Shown: piece by piece, positions 17,013-26,989 of the stretch | Layout of the letters: the number at the start of each line of letters is the position of its first letter | Numbering within the stretch: the first letter of the stretch is position 1 | Source of the DNA: Lacibacter sp. H407 | Lineage (GTDB): Bacteria > Bacteroidota > Bacteroidia > Chitinophagales > Chitinophagaceae | Assembly (NCBI RefSeq): GCF_037892605.1 | Contig: NZ_JBBKTU010000001.1 | Location: forward strand, 3,782,001-3,846,000 | DNA length: 64,000 bases | Direction: 5' to 3' | Made by a program: the position numbers and the translations under genes | The notes under the pieces: generated by a model | What the model was told of the DNA's origin: nothing | The model's database searches: none | Seen by the model: the letters and a program-made list of their open reading frames with translations, nothing else

Positions 17013-18020
17013 ATGAGAGAAGCACTGTTTATTAAAAAGAATGCGCAGAAATGGAATGAATACCAATACCTGCAAACCGAAGATCCGGATCAAATGGCTG
17101 ACCGGTTTATTACATTGCTCGATGACTTGAGTTATGCCAAAACCTTTTATCCGCACAGTAAAGTAACCCGATGGATCAACAGTTTGGCAGTAAGTATTTA
17201 CCAAACCATCTACCAAAATAAAAAGCAACGCTTTTCACGTCTCATTACATTCTGGCAATATGAATTGCCGTTGATGTTCCGTAAGTATCACCGGATGTTA
17301 CTGTACACCTTTCTCATTTTTATTTTGTTTGTTTCAATGGCTGTTTTCTCATCAATGAAAGATGATGAATTTGTTCGTGGTGTATTAGGCGAGAATTATG
17401 TATCAATGACGGAAGAGAATATCGAAAAAGGCGATCCGTTTGGCGTATATCGTGACGACAGTCGTTTTTCAATGTTGGTGCGTATTGCGTTCAACAATAT
17501 CAAGGTTGGTTTTTTAATGGTAGCAGGCGGTATCTTTTTTGGCATTGGTACAATGCTGGTATTTTTTCAGAACTGCATTATGCTGGGCAGTTTTCAATAC
17601 ATGTTCTTTGCAAAAGGTCTTGGCTGGCAAAGTGTGTTGGTGATCTGGATACACGGAACATTGGAAATTTCAGGAATGATCATTGAAGCATGTGCAGGTT
17701 TTGTACTTGCCAGAAGCATATTATTTCCGGGCACCTACGCAAGGTGGCACTCGTTTAAACGGGGTGTAAAAGATGCTATGAAAATTTGTGTAAGCCTTGT
17801 TCCCATTACCATTCTTGCTGCATTCCTTGAGAGTTATATTACCTACCTGAGTTCAAATGCGTTTGACAAATCAACAAATACATCGTTGCCAGTTGCCCTC
17901 AGTGTAAGTATATTAACTGTTTCCTTTCTTTTTATCGTTTGGTACTTTGTGATCTATCCCATCCGCTTGGAAAAACGATTGAATAACAACCCGGCACTTG
18001 CAGCTAAAATTTCCGCATGA
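17013..18020 (+). CDS. SpoIIM-like (DUF95) membrane protein
   Basis: A 335-residue membrane protein of the stage II sporulation protein M family. It has a cytoplasmic N-terminus (1-95), then about five helices including FLIFILFVSMAVFSSM, GFLMVAGGIFFGIGTMLVFFQN and a conserved IWIHGTLEISGMIIEACAG motif. The organism type does not sporulate, so the role is not sporulation; in Bacteroidota the family is tied to MoxR/DUF58 clusters. It overlaps the next gene by four bases (ATGA). Confidence 0.8.
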   Translation: MREALFIKKNAQKWNEYQYLQTEDPDQMADRFITLLDDLSYAKTFYPHSKVTRWINSLAVSIYQTIYQNKKQRFSRLITFWQYELPLMFRKYHRMLLYTFLIFILFVSMAVFSSMKDDEFVRGVLGENYVSMTEENIEKGDPFGVYRDDSRFSMLVRIAFNNIKVGFLMVAGGIFFGIGTMLVFFQNCIMLGSFQYMFFAKGLGWQSVLVIWIHGTLEISGMIIEACAGFVLARSILFPGTYARWHSFKRGVKDAMKICVSLVPITILAAFLESYITYLSSNAFDKSTNTSLPVALSVSILTVSFLFIVWYFVIYPIRLEKRLNNNPALAAKISA

Positions 18021-18820
18021 GCAAATCCCTGAAACATGTATGGTTGATATTGCTGCTTCTCACCGGAGCAGTTGTATCGACGTATGCTCAGGAAATGGAT
18101 ACTGTTGTTGTGGAAGCTCCTGTAGCTGTAGATACAACTGCTGTTACAGATGAAGAATATTATGAAGATGATGATGAAGAAGAAATTGCTGCAGATACTT
18201 CGTTAGTGCAATCGTATTGGACTTATCCAATGGATAGTATTCAACGTATTAAAAAGGATAAAGATTTTGCCTATGCTGCAAAGCTGGATAGTTTGTTGCG
18301 AAAGCGTCAGGAGATGATGTTGAAAAAACAGAAAGAGCAGTCGCCTGACAAAGAACCAGTCGATATTTTTCCAATTGTGCGAACCATTCTGTGGATATTA
18401 TTGATCGGCGCTTTACTGTTTGTGCTGTATCGTGTGTTTTTGTCCGACCGGGGTTTGTTTGCATCGCCCACACGCAATAAACAACTGGAAGTGGAAGATG
18501 AACCGGTAACAGATGAAATATATCTTGATCAGCAGTTGAATGAAGCTATCCGTAACAAGAATTATCGATTGGCAATTCGTTTTCTCTATCTGCAATCCTT
18601 GTCCCGGCTTGCAGAAAAAGGATGGTTGCAACTTTCGCCCGACAAAACCAACTACCAATACGTTCGTGAATTAGCAAAGCCGCAATTGAAACAAAGTTTT
18701 GCACGCATAACACTGCACTATGAATATGCATGGTATGGTGATTTCAACATTGCAGCAGATGTGTTTGAACCCGTTAAACAGGAATTTGATCAGTTTCACC
18801 AAAGCATCAAACAACATTGA
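18017..18820 (+). CDS. DUF4129 domain membrane protein
   Basis: A 267-residue protein. The signal peptide (1-24, cleaved after STYAQ) is followed by a very acidic extracytoplasmic stretch (YEDDDEEE around residue 55), one membrane helix (about 115-140, FPIVRTILWILLIGALLFVLY) and a cytoplasmic DUF4129 domain with YRLAIRFLYLQSLSRLAEKGWL and the tail motif HYEYAWYGDF. DUF4129 proteins are partners of MoxR/DUF58 systems. Start and stop overlap the neighbouring genes by four bases each. Confidence 0.8.
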   Translation: MSKSLKHVWLILLLLTGAVVSTYAQEMDTVVVEAPVAVDTTAVTDEEYYEDDDEEEIAADTSLVQSYWTYPMDSIQRIKKDKDFAYAAKLDSLLRKRQEMMLKKQKEQSPDKEPVDIFPIVRTILWILLIGALLFVLYRVFLSDRGLFASPTRNKQLEVEDEPVTDEIYLDQQLNEAIRNKNYRLAIRFLYLQSLSRLAEKGWLQLSPDKTNYQYVRELAKPQLKQSFARITLHYEYAWYGDFNIAADVFEPVKQEFDQFHQSIKQH

Positions 18821-20043
18821 GCCGTCTTTTACGATATTGTTTGTTCGTATGTTTCATCAGCGTACTCCATGCCTGCAACGACAAGGATGAAGTAAAGCTG
18901 CCAGACATGTCACGCAGTTATTCCAAGCGAAGTAAAAAACCGTTTGGCACGTACACTGCGTTTACGATGTTGCAAAATAAATACAGCGAAACTGGTGTGG
19001 AAACACTTACAAAACCTTTTTACGAGAACTGGATGTACAATCTTGGAAACAGGAATAGTTTGTATGTGGTAATAAGCCGCCGAATGTTGATGAGCGACAG
19101 AGACCGGGAAGCCTTGTTGCAATATGTAGATAATGGAAACCATGTGTTTATTTCAGCCGAGTATATCGATGATCAATTGCTCGATACATTAGGGATCAAT
19201 GCACAATACTTCACAGTGAGCAGTATGTTTCAAACAAAAATGGATACCGCCGGACCGATGCATTTTACAACAGTATCGGCACTTCGTGAGGACACAAAAG
19301 CCCCTAAAAAATATGGCTTTTTTTATTATCCATTGGATGCACATTTTTTACGGCCCGATAGTATTGGTGCAGTAACACTTGGTGTTAACGAAGAAGATGC
19401 GCCCAATTATATTTCGCTTATTCATGGAAAAGGACGTTTCTTTTTTCATCTCAACCCCGAAGCCTTCAGTAATTATTTTTTATTGCAAAATGAGAATAAG
19501 GGGTACATGGAAGATGTATTCAGTTTTATGAGTGCACAACGACGGGCAGTTTATTGGGATGACTATTACCGCATTGGTAAATTACCAAACGAAAATTTTT
19601 CATCGTTTGCTGTATTCCTCAAATATCCGATGTTGAAATGGGCGCTCTTGTTAGGAATGGCATTAATGATCCTGTACATTTCATTCGCCAGTAAACGCAG
19701 GCAACGTTCTGTACCTATTAAACCGGTAAACAGCAACGCCAGTAAATCATTTGTTGAAACCATTGGCCGTTTGTATCTGCAGAAAAAAGACAATCCGAAC
19801 ATTGTTCATAAAATGACCACCTATTTTCTGGAATACATTCGTACTCATTACTATTTAAACACAGCGCATCTTAACCAGGAATTCTTTTCATCACTTTCAC
19901 GGAAAAGTGGTGTACATGAAATGGAAGTAAAACAGTTTTTTCAATTCATACAGCAATTACAGGAATCGCATAAGGTAAGTGATGAAGAATTGCTGGAATA
20001 CAATAACCGGATACAACAATTCATTAATAAGAAGTACGGATAG
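18817..20043 (+). CDS. DUF4350 domain lipoprotein
   Basis: A 408-residue protein. It starts at a TTG that overlaps the previous stop (TTGA). The start is supported because it gives a good lipoprotein signal, MSRLLRYCLFVCFISVLHAC, lipobox Cys at 20. A DUF4350 domain (about 40-150, GIFT-like fold) includes VISRRMLMSDRDREALLQYVDNGNHVFIS. A membrane helix lies at about 270-288 and a cytoplasmic helical C-terminus follows. The protein is probably a membrane-bound partner of the MoxR ATPase. The stop is followed immediately by a period-7 repeat (20044-20071). Confidence 0.75.
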   Translation: MSRLLRYCLFVCFISVLHACNDKDEVKLPDMSRSYSKRSKKPFGTYTAFTMLQNKYSETGVETLTKPFYENWMYNLGNRNSLYVVISRRMLMSDRDREALLQYVDNGNHVFISAEYIDDQLLDTLGINAQYFTVSSMFQTKMDTAGPMHFTTVSALREDTKAPKKYGFFYYPLDAHFLRPDSIGAVTLGVNEEDAPNYISLIHGKGRFFFHLNPEAFSNYFLLQNENKGYMEDVFSFMSAQRRAVYWDDYYRIGKLPNENFSSFAVFLKYPMLKWALLLGMALMILYISFASKRRQRSVPIKPVNSNASKSFVETIGRLYLQKKDNPNIVHKMTTYFLEYIRTHYYLNTAHLNQEFFSSLSRKSGVHEMEVKQFFQFIQQLQESHKVSDEELLEYNNRIQQFINKKYG

Positions 20044-20071
20044 CGTACTTCAAACTTCGTACCTCGTACTT
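20044..20071. repeat. Period-7 intergenic repeat, copy 3
   Basis: Four heptads CGTACTT, CAAACTT, CGTACCT, CGTACTT in perfect register start at the base after the DUF4350 stop codon. The 14-mer at 20058-20071 recurs as its reverse complement at 51493-51506. Confidence 0.65.
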
Positions 20072-20110
20072 AAAACAAATTGAACAGACTTAATTTTTAA
20101 AATAGCATTC

Positions 20111-21088
20111 ATGGAAAATCAATTTTTTGAACAACGGACTGATCTTACACAACTCAACAACGCTATTGCTACTATACGTGAAGCAGTGGGTAAAGTAATT
20201 GTAGGGCAGGAGCAGATGGTAGAGTTGATGATCGCCGGCATTTTGGCTGACGGACATATCCTTATTGAAGGTGTACCCGGCGTTGCCAAAACATTATCAG
20301 CGAAGTTGATGGCAAAATTAATTGACGCAGATTTTTCACGCATTCAGTTTACTCCTGATTTGATGCCAAGTGATGTGCTCGGCACATCGGTGTTCAATCC
20401 AAAAGAAGCCAGCTTCCAGTTCAAAGCCGGGCCTTTGTTCAGCAATATTGTATTGATCGATGAGATCAACCGTGCACCAGCAAAAACACAATCAGCTTTA
20501 TTTGAAGTGATGGAAGAACGACAGGTAACAGTTGATGGTACGACCTATCAAATGACCGTTCCTTTCATGGTACTTGCTACGCAGAACCCGGTTGATCAGG
20601 AAGGTACGTATCGTTTACCGGAAGCACAGCTCGATCGTTTCCTGTTTAAAATTGAAGTTGGGTATCCAACTTTAGAAGAAGAGGTGATCATTCTTACGAA
20701 TCAGCACCAGGCCGATAACCGTCATCTGTTAAATGAAATTGTAAAAGTATTATCCGCTTCAGATATTGCACATTACAGGGAAACGATTCGCCAGATAGTG
20801 GTAGAGCATAAACTGCTGGAATTTATTGCACGGATTGTGAATGAAACAAGAAACAATCCATCGCTGTTCCTGGGTGCCTCACCACGTGCATCATTGGCCA
20901 TTGTAAAAGCATCCAAAGCATTTGCAGCTATGCGTGGCCGTGACTTTATTACACCTGAGGATATCATTGAAGTGGCACCGCATGTATTACGTCACCGCAT
21001 CATTCTTACACCTGAAAAAGAAATGGAAGGTGTTACAGCCGATGAATTGATCGATCGTATCATCAAATCACTGGAGGTTCCAAGATAA
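20111..21088 (+). CDS. MoxR family AAA+ ATPase
   Basis: A 325-residue cytoplasmic AAA+ ATPase, chaperone-like and usually acting with DUF58/VWA proteins. Walker A GVPGVAKT lies at residues 54-61, Walker B with LIDEINRAPAKTQSALFEVMEE at about 116-138, sensor 1 VLATQNP, then the YRLPEAQLDRFLFK arginine-finger region and the lid domain ending PEDIIEVAPHVLRHRI. It is followed after one base by the DUF58 gene. Confidence 0.92.
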   Translation: MENQFFEQRTDLTQLNNAIATIREAVGKVIVGQEQMVELMIAGILADGHILIEGVPGVAKTLSAKLMAKLIDADFSRIQFTPDLMPSDVLGTSVFNPKEASFQFKAGPLFSNIVLIDEINRAPAKTQSALFEVMEERQVTVDGTTYQMTVPFMVLATQNPVDQEGTYRLPEAQLDRFLFKIEVGYPTLEEEVIILTNQHQADNRHLLNEIVKVLSASDIAHYRETIRQIVVEHKLLEFIARIVNETRNNPSLFLGASPRASLAIVKASKAFAAMRGRDFITPEDIIEVAPHVLRHRIILTPEKEMEGVTADELIDRIIKSLEVPR

Positions 21089-21089
21089 T

Positions 21090-22469
21090 ATGTTCTGGCT
21101 ACTACTATTAGCAGGTGGAGTAACGTATGTACTGTCGCAGTTTGTACTGAAGACCTTGTACATCAGCAACCGTTTTTTTCAACTGTTGGCAGTAAACATT
21201 TGCCTGTTTCTGATCGCCTTCTTTTTTCCCGCAATGGAAATGCCGGCACAGGTATTTTTCCTGCTACTGAGTATTGCGTTACTGGCCGACTTGTTTTTTC
21301 TTTTTGTGATCAACCGGAAACCGGCAATTGAACGCATCGTTCCAGAACGGTTAAGTAATGGTGATGAGAACCCGATTCAGCTTCAGCTAAAAAACAGGTA
21401 TCCGTTTCAAATCAAAGTTGAACTGATTGATGAATTGCCGATGCAATTCCAAAAACGTGATTTCTCGATGAAGCTGCAATTAAAACCCGGTGAAAATCGT
21501 GTGTTGCATTATCATCTTCGTCCAACTGAGCGGGGTGAATATCAGTTTGGATTTGTGCAGGTATTTGTGCAATCGCTGCTGGGATTGGTCGAGCGGAAAT
21601 TCACAGGTGCAGAAGAACGGATGATACCGGTGTATCCTTCGTTTATACGTATGCGTCAGTATCAACTACAGGCAGAAGCCGCCCAAACAAAAGAAGCAGG
21701 TAACCGCCGTTTGCGGAAGATCGGCCATAGCATGGAATTTGAACAGGTGAAAGAATATGTGCAGGGCGATGATGTACGCAATATCAACTGGAAAGCAACG
21801 GCACGCAAAACATCGTTGATGGTAAACTCGTACACCGATGAAAAAAGTCAGCAGGTGTATTGCGTAATCGATAAGGGACGTTTGATGAAAATGCCATTCA
21901 ATGATCTCACATTACTTGATCATGCCATAAATGCAAGCCTGGTTATGTGTAATGTGGCATTGTACCGGCAGGATAAGTTTGGATTGCTCACTTTCAGTAA
22001 TAAAATGGGATCGGTGTTGGCTGCTGATCGTAAACCGGTACAGTTGGAAAAAGTATTGCAGCTGCTCTATAATCAGCAAACAGCGTTTTTGGAATCCGAT
22101 TTTGAATTATTGTACACACAAATAAGAGCTACAATAAAACAACGCAGTCTGCTTATTCTTTTCACCAACTTTGAATCACTGGCCGGTATGCAACGGCAAA
22201 TGCTGTATCTGAAACGGATCGCCAAGTATCATTTATTATTACTTGTATTTTTTGAGAATACGGAGTTGAAACAGGTGTCCGTGCAAAATGTAAGTGATAT
22301 TGAAGACCTCTATGTAAAAACAATTGCAGGCAAATACATGCATGAAAAACAGCTGATCGTAAAGGAACTGCAGAATGCAGGTATCCTGAGTATTTTAACC
22401 GCTCCGGAAAACGTAACGGTAAATACCATCAATAAATATATTGAGATCAAAACAAGACAGGCGATCTGA
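21090..22469 (+). CDS. DUF58 domain protein
   Basis: A 459-residue protein with two N-terminal membrane helices (about 1-20 and 28-62), a beta-rich region (80-170) and the DUF58 signature at about 210-240 (VKEYVQGDDVRNINWKATAR). A von Willebrand A-like segment begins CVIDKGRLM; the canonical DxSxS metal site is reduced to DKGR. It partners MoxR in many bacteria. It ends 7 bases from the convergent universal stress protein gene. Confidence 0.85.
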   Translation: MFWLLLLAGGVTYVLSQFVLKTLYISNRFFQLLAVNICLFLIAFFFPAMEMPAQVFFLLLSIALLADLFFLFVINRKPAIERIVPERLSNGDENPIQLQLKNRYPFQIKVELIDELPMQFQKRDFSMKLQLKPGENRVLHYHLRPTERGEYQFGFVQVFVQSLLGLVERKFTGAEERMIPVYPSFIRMRQYQLQAEAAQTKEAGNRRLRKIGHSMEFEQVKEYVQGDDVRNINWKATARKTSLMVNSYTDEKSQQVYCVIDKGRLMKMPFNDLTLLDHAINASLVMCNVALYRQDKFGLLTFSNKMGSVLAADRKPVQLEKVLQLLYNQQTAFLESDFELLYTQIRATIKQRSLLILFTNFESLAGMQRQMLYLKRIAKYHLLLLVFFENTELKQVSVQNVSDIEDLYVKTIAGKYMHEKQLIVKELQNAGILSILTAPENVTVNTINKYIEIKTRQAI

Positions 22470-22476
22470 CAATTCA

Positions 22477-23298
22477 TTATTCATGCATCACCATCACCGG
22501 TACATTGCTGTGAAACACCAGTTCCTTCGTATGACTTCCTGAAAAGATCCGTTCAACCAGGTTGTGTTTTTGCGGTACCACCAATAATAATTCAATACTG
22601 AATTTTTCTGCGTATTCATTCAACCCTTCCACCATATCTTCTTTATCAATAAAATGATATTGGGGGTGATAATGACTGAACATGGTTTCAATCAAACCAC
22701 TTTGAAAAGGCGTGTCGGCAGTCCATTGCCTGTTTTTGAAATCAACATTCAACACATGCAGTCTGGCTGCAGTTGACTTAACCAGTTCTTTCACCAGTTC
22801 ATCCGGAATCGTTTTTACCACATCCCGGAAATCAGTGGTGAGTCCGATATCAGTGATCTTTTTAAATGCTGCATTTTCCGGCACAATCAACACCGGTACT
22901 TTACAATTTTTGGCAACAGCAAGTGTATTACTGCCCACCAATGTTTCTTTGAGTTTGCCTGCACCCGTAATGCCCATTACAATAAAAGCAACCTGCATGG
23001 CGTCGGTGAGATCATGTATCACTTCCAATAGTTTTCCATCAAAGAGTAAATGCTCAACTTTGATCAATGGCTCCAGTTCCGACAACTGATCCGCCAATAA
23101 TTTCAATTCACGTTTATTGATCTCACGCATACCCTCAGGCGTAATTTCAATACCCTGATACAAGGGATAAACCAATGGCGCCTGAAAGGCATGAATGAGC
23201 ATAAGTTTGCCACCCACTTGTTTGGCATATTGTAATGCATATGATGCAGCATTGAGAGATGTTGAAGAAAAATCAACCGGCACAAGAATCGTTTTCAT
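22477..23298 (-). CDS. Universal stress protein, tandem Usp domains
   Basis: A 273-residue cytoplasmic protein made of two UspA-like domains (about 1-145 and 150-273). The first begins MKTILVPVDFSSTSLNAASYA and contains a VMGITGAGKLKETLVGSNTLAV motif close to the ATP-binding GxxGxxxxxxGS pattern. The second is degenerate (VVPQKHNLVERIFSGSHTKELVFHSNVPVMVMHE). It is a single gene downstream of hisB on the same strand, separated by 95 bases. Confidence 0.85.
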   Translation of the reverse strand: MKTILVPVDFSSTSLNAASYALQYAKQVGGKLMLIHAFQAPLVYPLYQGIEITPEGMREINKRELKLLADQLSELEPLIKVEHLLFDGKLLEVIHDLTDAMQVAFIVMGITGAGKLKETLVGSNTLAVAKNCKVPVLIVPENAAFKKITDIGLTTDFRDVVKTIPDELVKELVKSTAARLHVLNVDFKNRQWTADTPFQSGLIETMFSHYHPQYHFIDKEDMVEGLNEYAEKFSIELLLVVPQKHNLVERIFSGSHTKELVFHSNVPVMVMHE

Positions 23299-23393
23299 AC
23301 TAACTAAGTTTCTATAAAACTAATTGTATGATCTTCCCTGAACCATGATAATTGTCAGAATGTTGGCAATCATCAATCATTGAGTGAGGTGAT

Positions 23394-24536
23394 CTATAAC
23401 ACGCCTTTGGTTGACGGCAGGTAGTTGCTCAACGGATCACGCTTCACCGCCATGCGGATGGCTTTCGCAAATGCTTTGAAGATGGCTTCGATCTTGTGAT
23501 GTTCATTATCGCCATGACATTCGATATTGAGATTGCATTTCGCAGCATCACTGAACGATTTGAAGAAGTGAAAGAACATTTCTGTTGGCATTTCGCCGAT
23601 CTTCTCACGTTTGAATGTTGCATTCCAAACGATCCAGTTGCGCCCGCCAAAATCGATCAACACTTTTGCATCGGCTTCATCCATTGGTAATGCAAAACCA
23701 TAACGCTCCATGCCACGTTTATCAGCCAATGCTTTGCCAAACGCTTCACCTAATGCTAGTCCGGTATCTTCAATGGTATGGTGTTCATCAATATGGAGAT
23801 CACCGTTGGTGCTGATGTTGAGGTCCATTTTGCCGTGACGTGCGATCTGGTCGAGCATATGATCAAAGAAACCAATCCCCGTATGGATGCTGGCTTTGCC
23901 GCTGCCATCAACATTCAGTTCAACGCTGATCTTTGTTTCGTTTGTATTACGTTCATGCGTAACCGTACGCAAACCGAGTTTGAGAAATTCATAGATCTCT
24001 TTCCAGTTTGGTGTTTCTAACACAATTGTTGATTCACGCAGCTCTGTTACTTTATCCTGAATTTCAGCAGCACCAAGATTTGCATCAATATTCATCCAGA
24101 TGGCTTTGCAGCCAAGGTTCTTTGCAAGTTGTACATCAGTAATACGATCACCGATCACAACTGAATTTGCCAGATCGTATTCCGGATTATTGAGGTATTT
24201 CGTGAACATGCCAACACCAGGCTTTCGGGTTGAAGCATTTTCATGAGGAAACGTTCGATCGATGAGTACATCGCTAAAGACAATGCCTTCATTCGCTAAA
24301 CTCTTTACAACGAAATTATGTACGGGCCAGAAAGTATCTTCAGGAAAAGCATCGGTACCCATACCATCCTGGTTGGTGGGCATCACCAATTCATAATCAA
24401 GCTCAGCTGCGATCTTACGTAGGTAAAAGAATACATCAGGATAGAAACTGAGTTTATCAAACGAATCCAGTTGATAAGTAGGAGGGGCTTCATTAATTAA
24501 TGTCCCGTCTCTGTCGATAAATAATACTCGTTTCAT
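23394..24536 (-). CDS. hisB: Histidinol-phosphatase / imidazoleglycerol-phosphate dehydratase
   Basis: Bifunctional histidine-pathway enzyme, 380 residues. The N-terminal HAD phosphatase domain (1-165) has DRDGTLINE with the nucleophilic Asp and the [14 protein letters not shown] motif. The C-terminal dehydratase domain (185-380) has [32 protein letters not shown] and [17 protein letters not shown], whose His and Glu residues bind the two Mn ions. Both catalytic sets look intact. It is the last gene in the hisG-hisD-hisC-hisB operon, 51 bases after hisC. Confidence 0.95.
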   Translation of the reverse strand: MKRVLFIDRDGTLINEAPPTYQLDSFDKLSFYPDVFFYLRKIAAELDYELVMPTNQDGMGTDAFPEDTFWPVHNFVVKSLANEGIVFSDVLIDRTFPHENASTRKPGVGMFTKYLNNPEYDLANSVVIGDRITDVQLAKNLGCKAIWMNIDANLGAAEIQDKVTELRESTIVLETPNWKEIYEFLKLGLRTVTHERNTNETKISVELNVDGSGKASIHTGIGFFDHMLDQIARHGKMDLNISTNGDLHIDEHHTIEDTGLALGEAFGKALADKRGMERYGFALPMDEADAKVLIDFGGRNWIVWNATFKREKIGEMPTEMFFHFFKSFSDAAKCNLNIECHGDNEHHKIEAIFKAFAKAIRMAVKRDPLSNYLPSTKGVL

Positions 24537-24587
24537 GTTCCTTTGTTTTTGCTGTTGTTGATTTTGCTTGTAGCGTTAAAGTTAATT

Positions 24588-25640
24588 CTAAACAATAAAC
24601 TTCTGTAGAGCGCTCAATAACTCATCATTCTCTTTTGCAGTTCCAACAGTGATACGCAGTGATCCTTCGCACAACAAAACTTTACTGCGATCACGCACAA
24701 CGATCTGATTGGCGAGTAAGTATTCATAAATGCCTCTTGCATCAACTACTTTCACTAAAAGAAAGTTCGCATCACTTGGATAAACTTTTTCAACCACGGC
24801 AAGCTTTGGTAATTCTGTTTCCAAACGTTTGCGTTCTTTCACCAGTTCTTTTATCATCTCGTTTACATCTTCTACATTGTCCAACGCTTTTACTACTAAT
24901 TCCTGCACTGCTTCGCTGATGTTATACGGCGGTTTAATTTTGTTATATACATTGATGATCTCTTCACTTGCAAATGCCATACCTAAACGTAAACCAGCCA
25001 ATCCCCATGCTTTGCTGAGTGTTTGAATTACCACGAGGTTCGGGTAATCGGCGAGCAATGTGACCAATGAACGTTGACGGGAGAAATTAATATATGCTTC
25101 ATCCACCACCACAATTCCATCAAAATTATTCAGCACCATTTCAATATCTGCCATGTTGATGCTGTTTCCTGTTGGGTTATTGGGTGAACAAATCCAGATG
25201 AGTTTGGTATGTTCATCCACCAAGGTTTCCATGTGTGCAAGGTTCAATTGAAAGTCATCCAGCAACGGTGCTTTGCGTAATTCAATATCGTTGATGTTGG
25301 CACTTACTTCATACATACCATAAGTTGGTGGACAAATGATTACATTATCGACACCGGGATTGCAGAATGCACGGTACAGCAGATCAATACATTCATCGCT
25401 GCCATTACCAATGAAAATCTGTTTGGGTGAAACGCCTTTTATCGCAGATAATTTTTGTTTGATCTTTTGCTGCTGAGGATCGGGGTAACGGTTGTACCAT
25501 TTCAGCAATGGTGAGCCAATGCTGTTTTCATTTGCATCCAAATACACCTTCGCTTCGCCGTGAAATTCATCACGTGCAGAAGAGTAGGGAACAAGGGCTT
25601 TGATATTTTCTCTGAGTAAACTGCTTAAATCGAACGACAT
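24588..25640 (-). CDS. hisC: Histidinol-phosphate aminotransferase
   Basis: PLP-dependent class I/II aminotransferase, 350 residues. It interconverts imidazole-acetol phosphate and histidinol phosphate. Visible motifs are LDANENSIGSPLLKWYNRYPDP (substrate phosphate and N-terminal arm), IFIGNGSDECIDLLYRAF, WICSPNNPTGNSI, VDEAYINF and the PLP-lysine motif QTLSKAWGLAGLRLG, ending with GSLRITVGT. The start at 25640 (MSFDLSSLL) is preferred over one seven codons upstream. Confidence 0.95.
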   Translation of the reverse strand: MSFDLSSLLRENIKALVPYSSARDEFHGEAKVYLDANENSIGSPLLKWYNRYPDPQQQKIKQKLSAIKGVSPKQIFIGNGSDECIDLLYRAFCNPGVDNVIICPPTYGMYEVSANINDIELRKAPLLDDFQLNLAHMETLVDEHTKLIWICSPNNPTGNSINMADIEMVLNNFDGIVVVDEAYINFSRQRSLVTLLADYPNLVVIQTLSKAWGLAGLRLGMAFASEEIINVYNKIKPPYNISEAVQELVVKALDNVEDVNEMIKELVKERKRLETELPKLAVVEKVYPSDANFLLVKVVDARGIYEYLLANQIVVRDRSKVLLCEGSLRITVGTAKENDELLSALQKFIV

Positions 25641-25684
25641 AATAATATTGTGAATGGTCAATGTATCCTGACTTTGTATTTACC

Positions 25685-25712
25685 ATGAACTATCGGCTAT
25701 CAACTATTGGCT
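25685..25712. repeat. Period-7 repeat, copy 4, at the hisD 3' end
   Basis: Four heptads ATGAACT, ATCGGCT, ATCAACT, ATTGGCT in perfect register. The last nine bases are the 3' end of hisD, including its stop (25704-25706). Confidence 0.6.
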
Positions 25713-26978
25713 TCTCTTCCTCACCGCATTCGCATGCGCCTCTAAGCCTTCAGCCTCCGCCATCAATTCAACAGCTTTTCCAATATTCTGTAAACCTTCT
25801 TTTGTTAATTTCTGATAAGTGATCTTCTTCACGAAACTATCTACACTTACACCACTGTATGCTTTTGCATAACCGTTGGTTGGTAACGTATGATTGGTGC
25901 CACTGGCATAATCGCCTACACTTTCGGGTGAATAGTTGCCAAGGAAGATCGACCCTGCATTGGTGATCTGTTCAGCAATTGTTTCATCATCTGTACAACT
26001 GATGATCAGATGTTCAGCGGCATATTCATTCACCAACTCAATCATTTCTGTTGTGCTGTGTAGCAATATGGCTTTACTGTTCTCCAATGCTTTTGCCGCA
26101 AATTCTTTACGTGGCAATTGTTCCAGTTGCTTTGCAGTCTCGATCAATACTTCGTTGATCATTGCTTCAGAAGTGCTCACCAGTAACACCTGCGAATCAA
26201 CGCCATGTTCCGCCTGCGACAACAGATCAGCAGCAACAAACGATGCATTCGCAGTATCATCAGCCATTACACATACTTCACTCGGGCCGGCGGGCATATC
26301 AATGGCAACCCCATCTTTTTGTACTAACTGTTTGGCACAGGTTACATATTGATTACCGGGGCCGAAAATCTTATAAACCTGCGGAACAGATTCTGTACCA
26401 TATGCCATTGCAGCAATGGCCTGCGCACCGCCTGTTTTGAATATTTTTGTAATGCCCACCAGTTTCGCTGTATATAAAATAGCGGCATTGATCTTCCCAT
26501 CTTTGCCGGGAGGTGTACACAGAATAATTTCTTTGCACCCTGCAATTTTTGCAGGAATACTCAACATTAAAATAGTAGAGAACAGGGGAGCAGTACCACC
26601 GGGAATATACAACCCAACTTTTTCAATGGCTACTGATTTGCGCCAGCAAACAACACCGGGCATGGTTTCTACTTTCTCAACAGTGCTTACTTGTTTTGAA
26701 TGGAACGTTTCAATGTTCTTTTTTGCCAGCGCAATCGCATCTTTCAATTCGCTGCTGATAGTTTCAGATGCGGCATCGATCTCTTCTTTTGAAACCAACA
26801 ATTCATCAACCGATACTTTATCGTAAATGGTTGAGAACCGTTTCAACGCTTCATCGCCACTTGCTTTCACCTGGTGAAGAATATTTGTTACACTTGCTTC
26901 CAGTGATGATGAATCAATTGCCGGGCGTTTGAGCAACCTGCTCCACTCACTTTTCTTTGGATGTTTTATGATCTGCAT
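25704..26978 (-). CDS. hisD: Histidinol dehydrogenase
   Basis: Two-step NAD-dependent, zinc-dependent oxidation of histidinol to histidine; 424 residues. Recognisable are GLYIPGGTAPLFSTILMLSIPAKIAGC, KIFGPGNQYVTCAKQLVQ, the zinc and catalytic region IDMPAGPSEVCVMAD with ADLLSQAEHGVDSQ, and the C-terminal SVGDYASGTNHTLPTNGYA. The order hisG-hisD-hisC-hisB fits the usual first half of a Bacteroidota his operon; hisH, hisA, hisF and hisI are not in this window. The 3' end runs into a period-7 repeat. Confidence 0.95.
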   Translation of the reverse strand: MQIIKHPKKSEWSRLLKRPAIDSSSLEASVTNILHQVKASGDEALKRFSTIYDKVSVDELLVSKEEIDAASETISSELKDAIALAKKNIETFHSKQVSTVEKVETMPGVVCWRKSVAIEKVGLYIPGGTAPLFSTILMLSIPAKIAGCKEIILCTPPGKDGKINAAILYTAKLVGITKIFKTGGAQAIAAMAYGTESVPQVYKIFGPGNQYVTCAKQLVQKDGVAIDMPAGPSEVCVMADDTANASFVAADLLSQAEHGVDSQVLLVSTSEAMINEVLIETAKQLEQLPRKEFAAKALENSKAILLHSTTEMIELVNEYAAEHLIISCTDDETIAEQITNAGSIFLGNYSPESVGDYASGTNHTLPTNGYAKAYSGVSVDSFVKKITYQKLTKEGLQNIGKAVELMAEAEGLEAHANAVRKRSQ

Positions 26979-26989
26979 ATTTATCAGCC

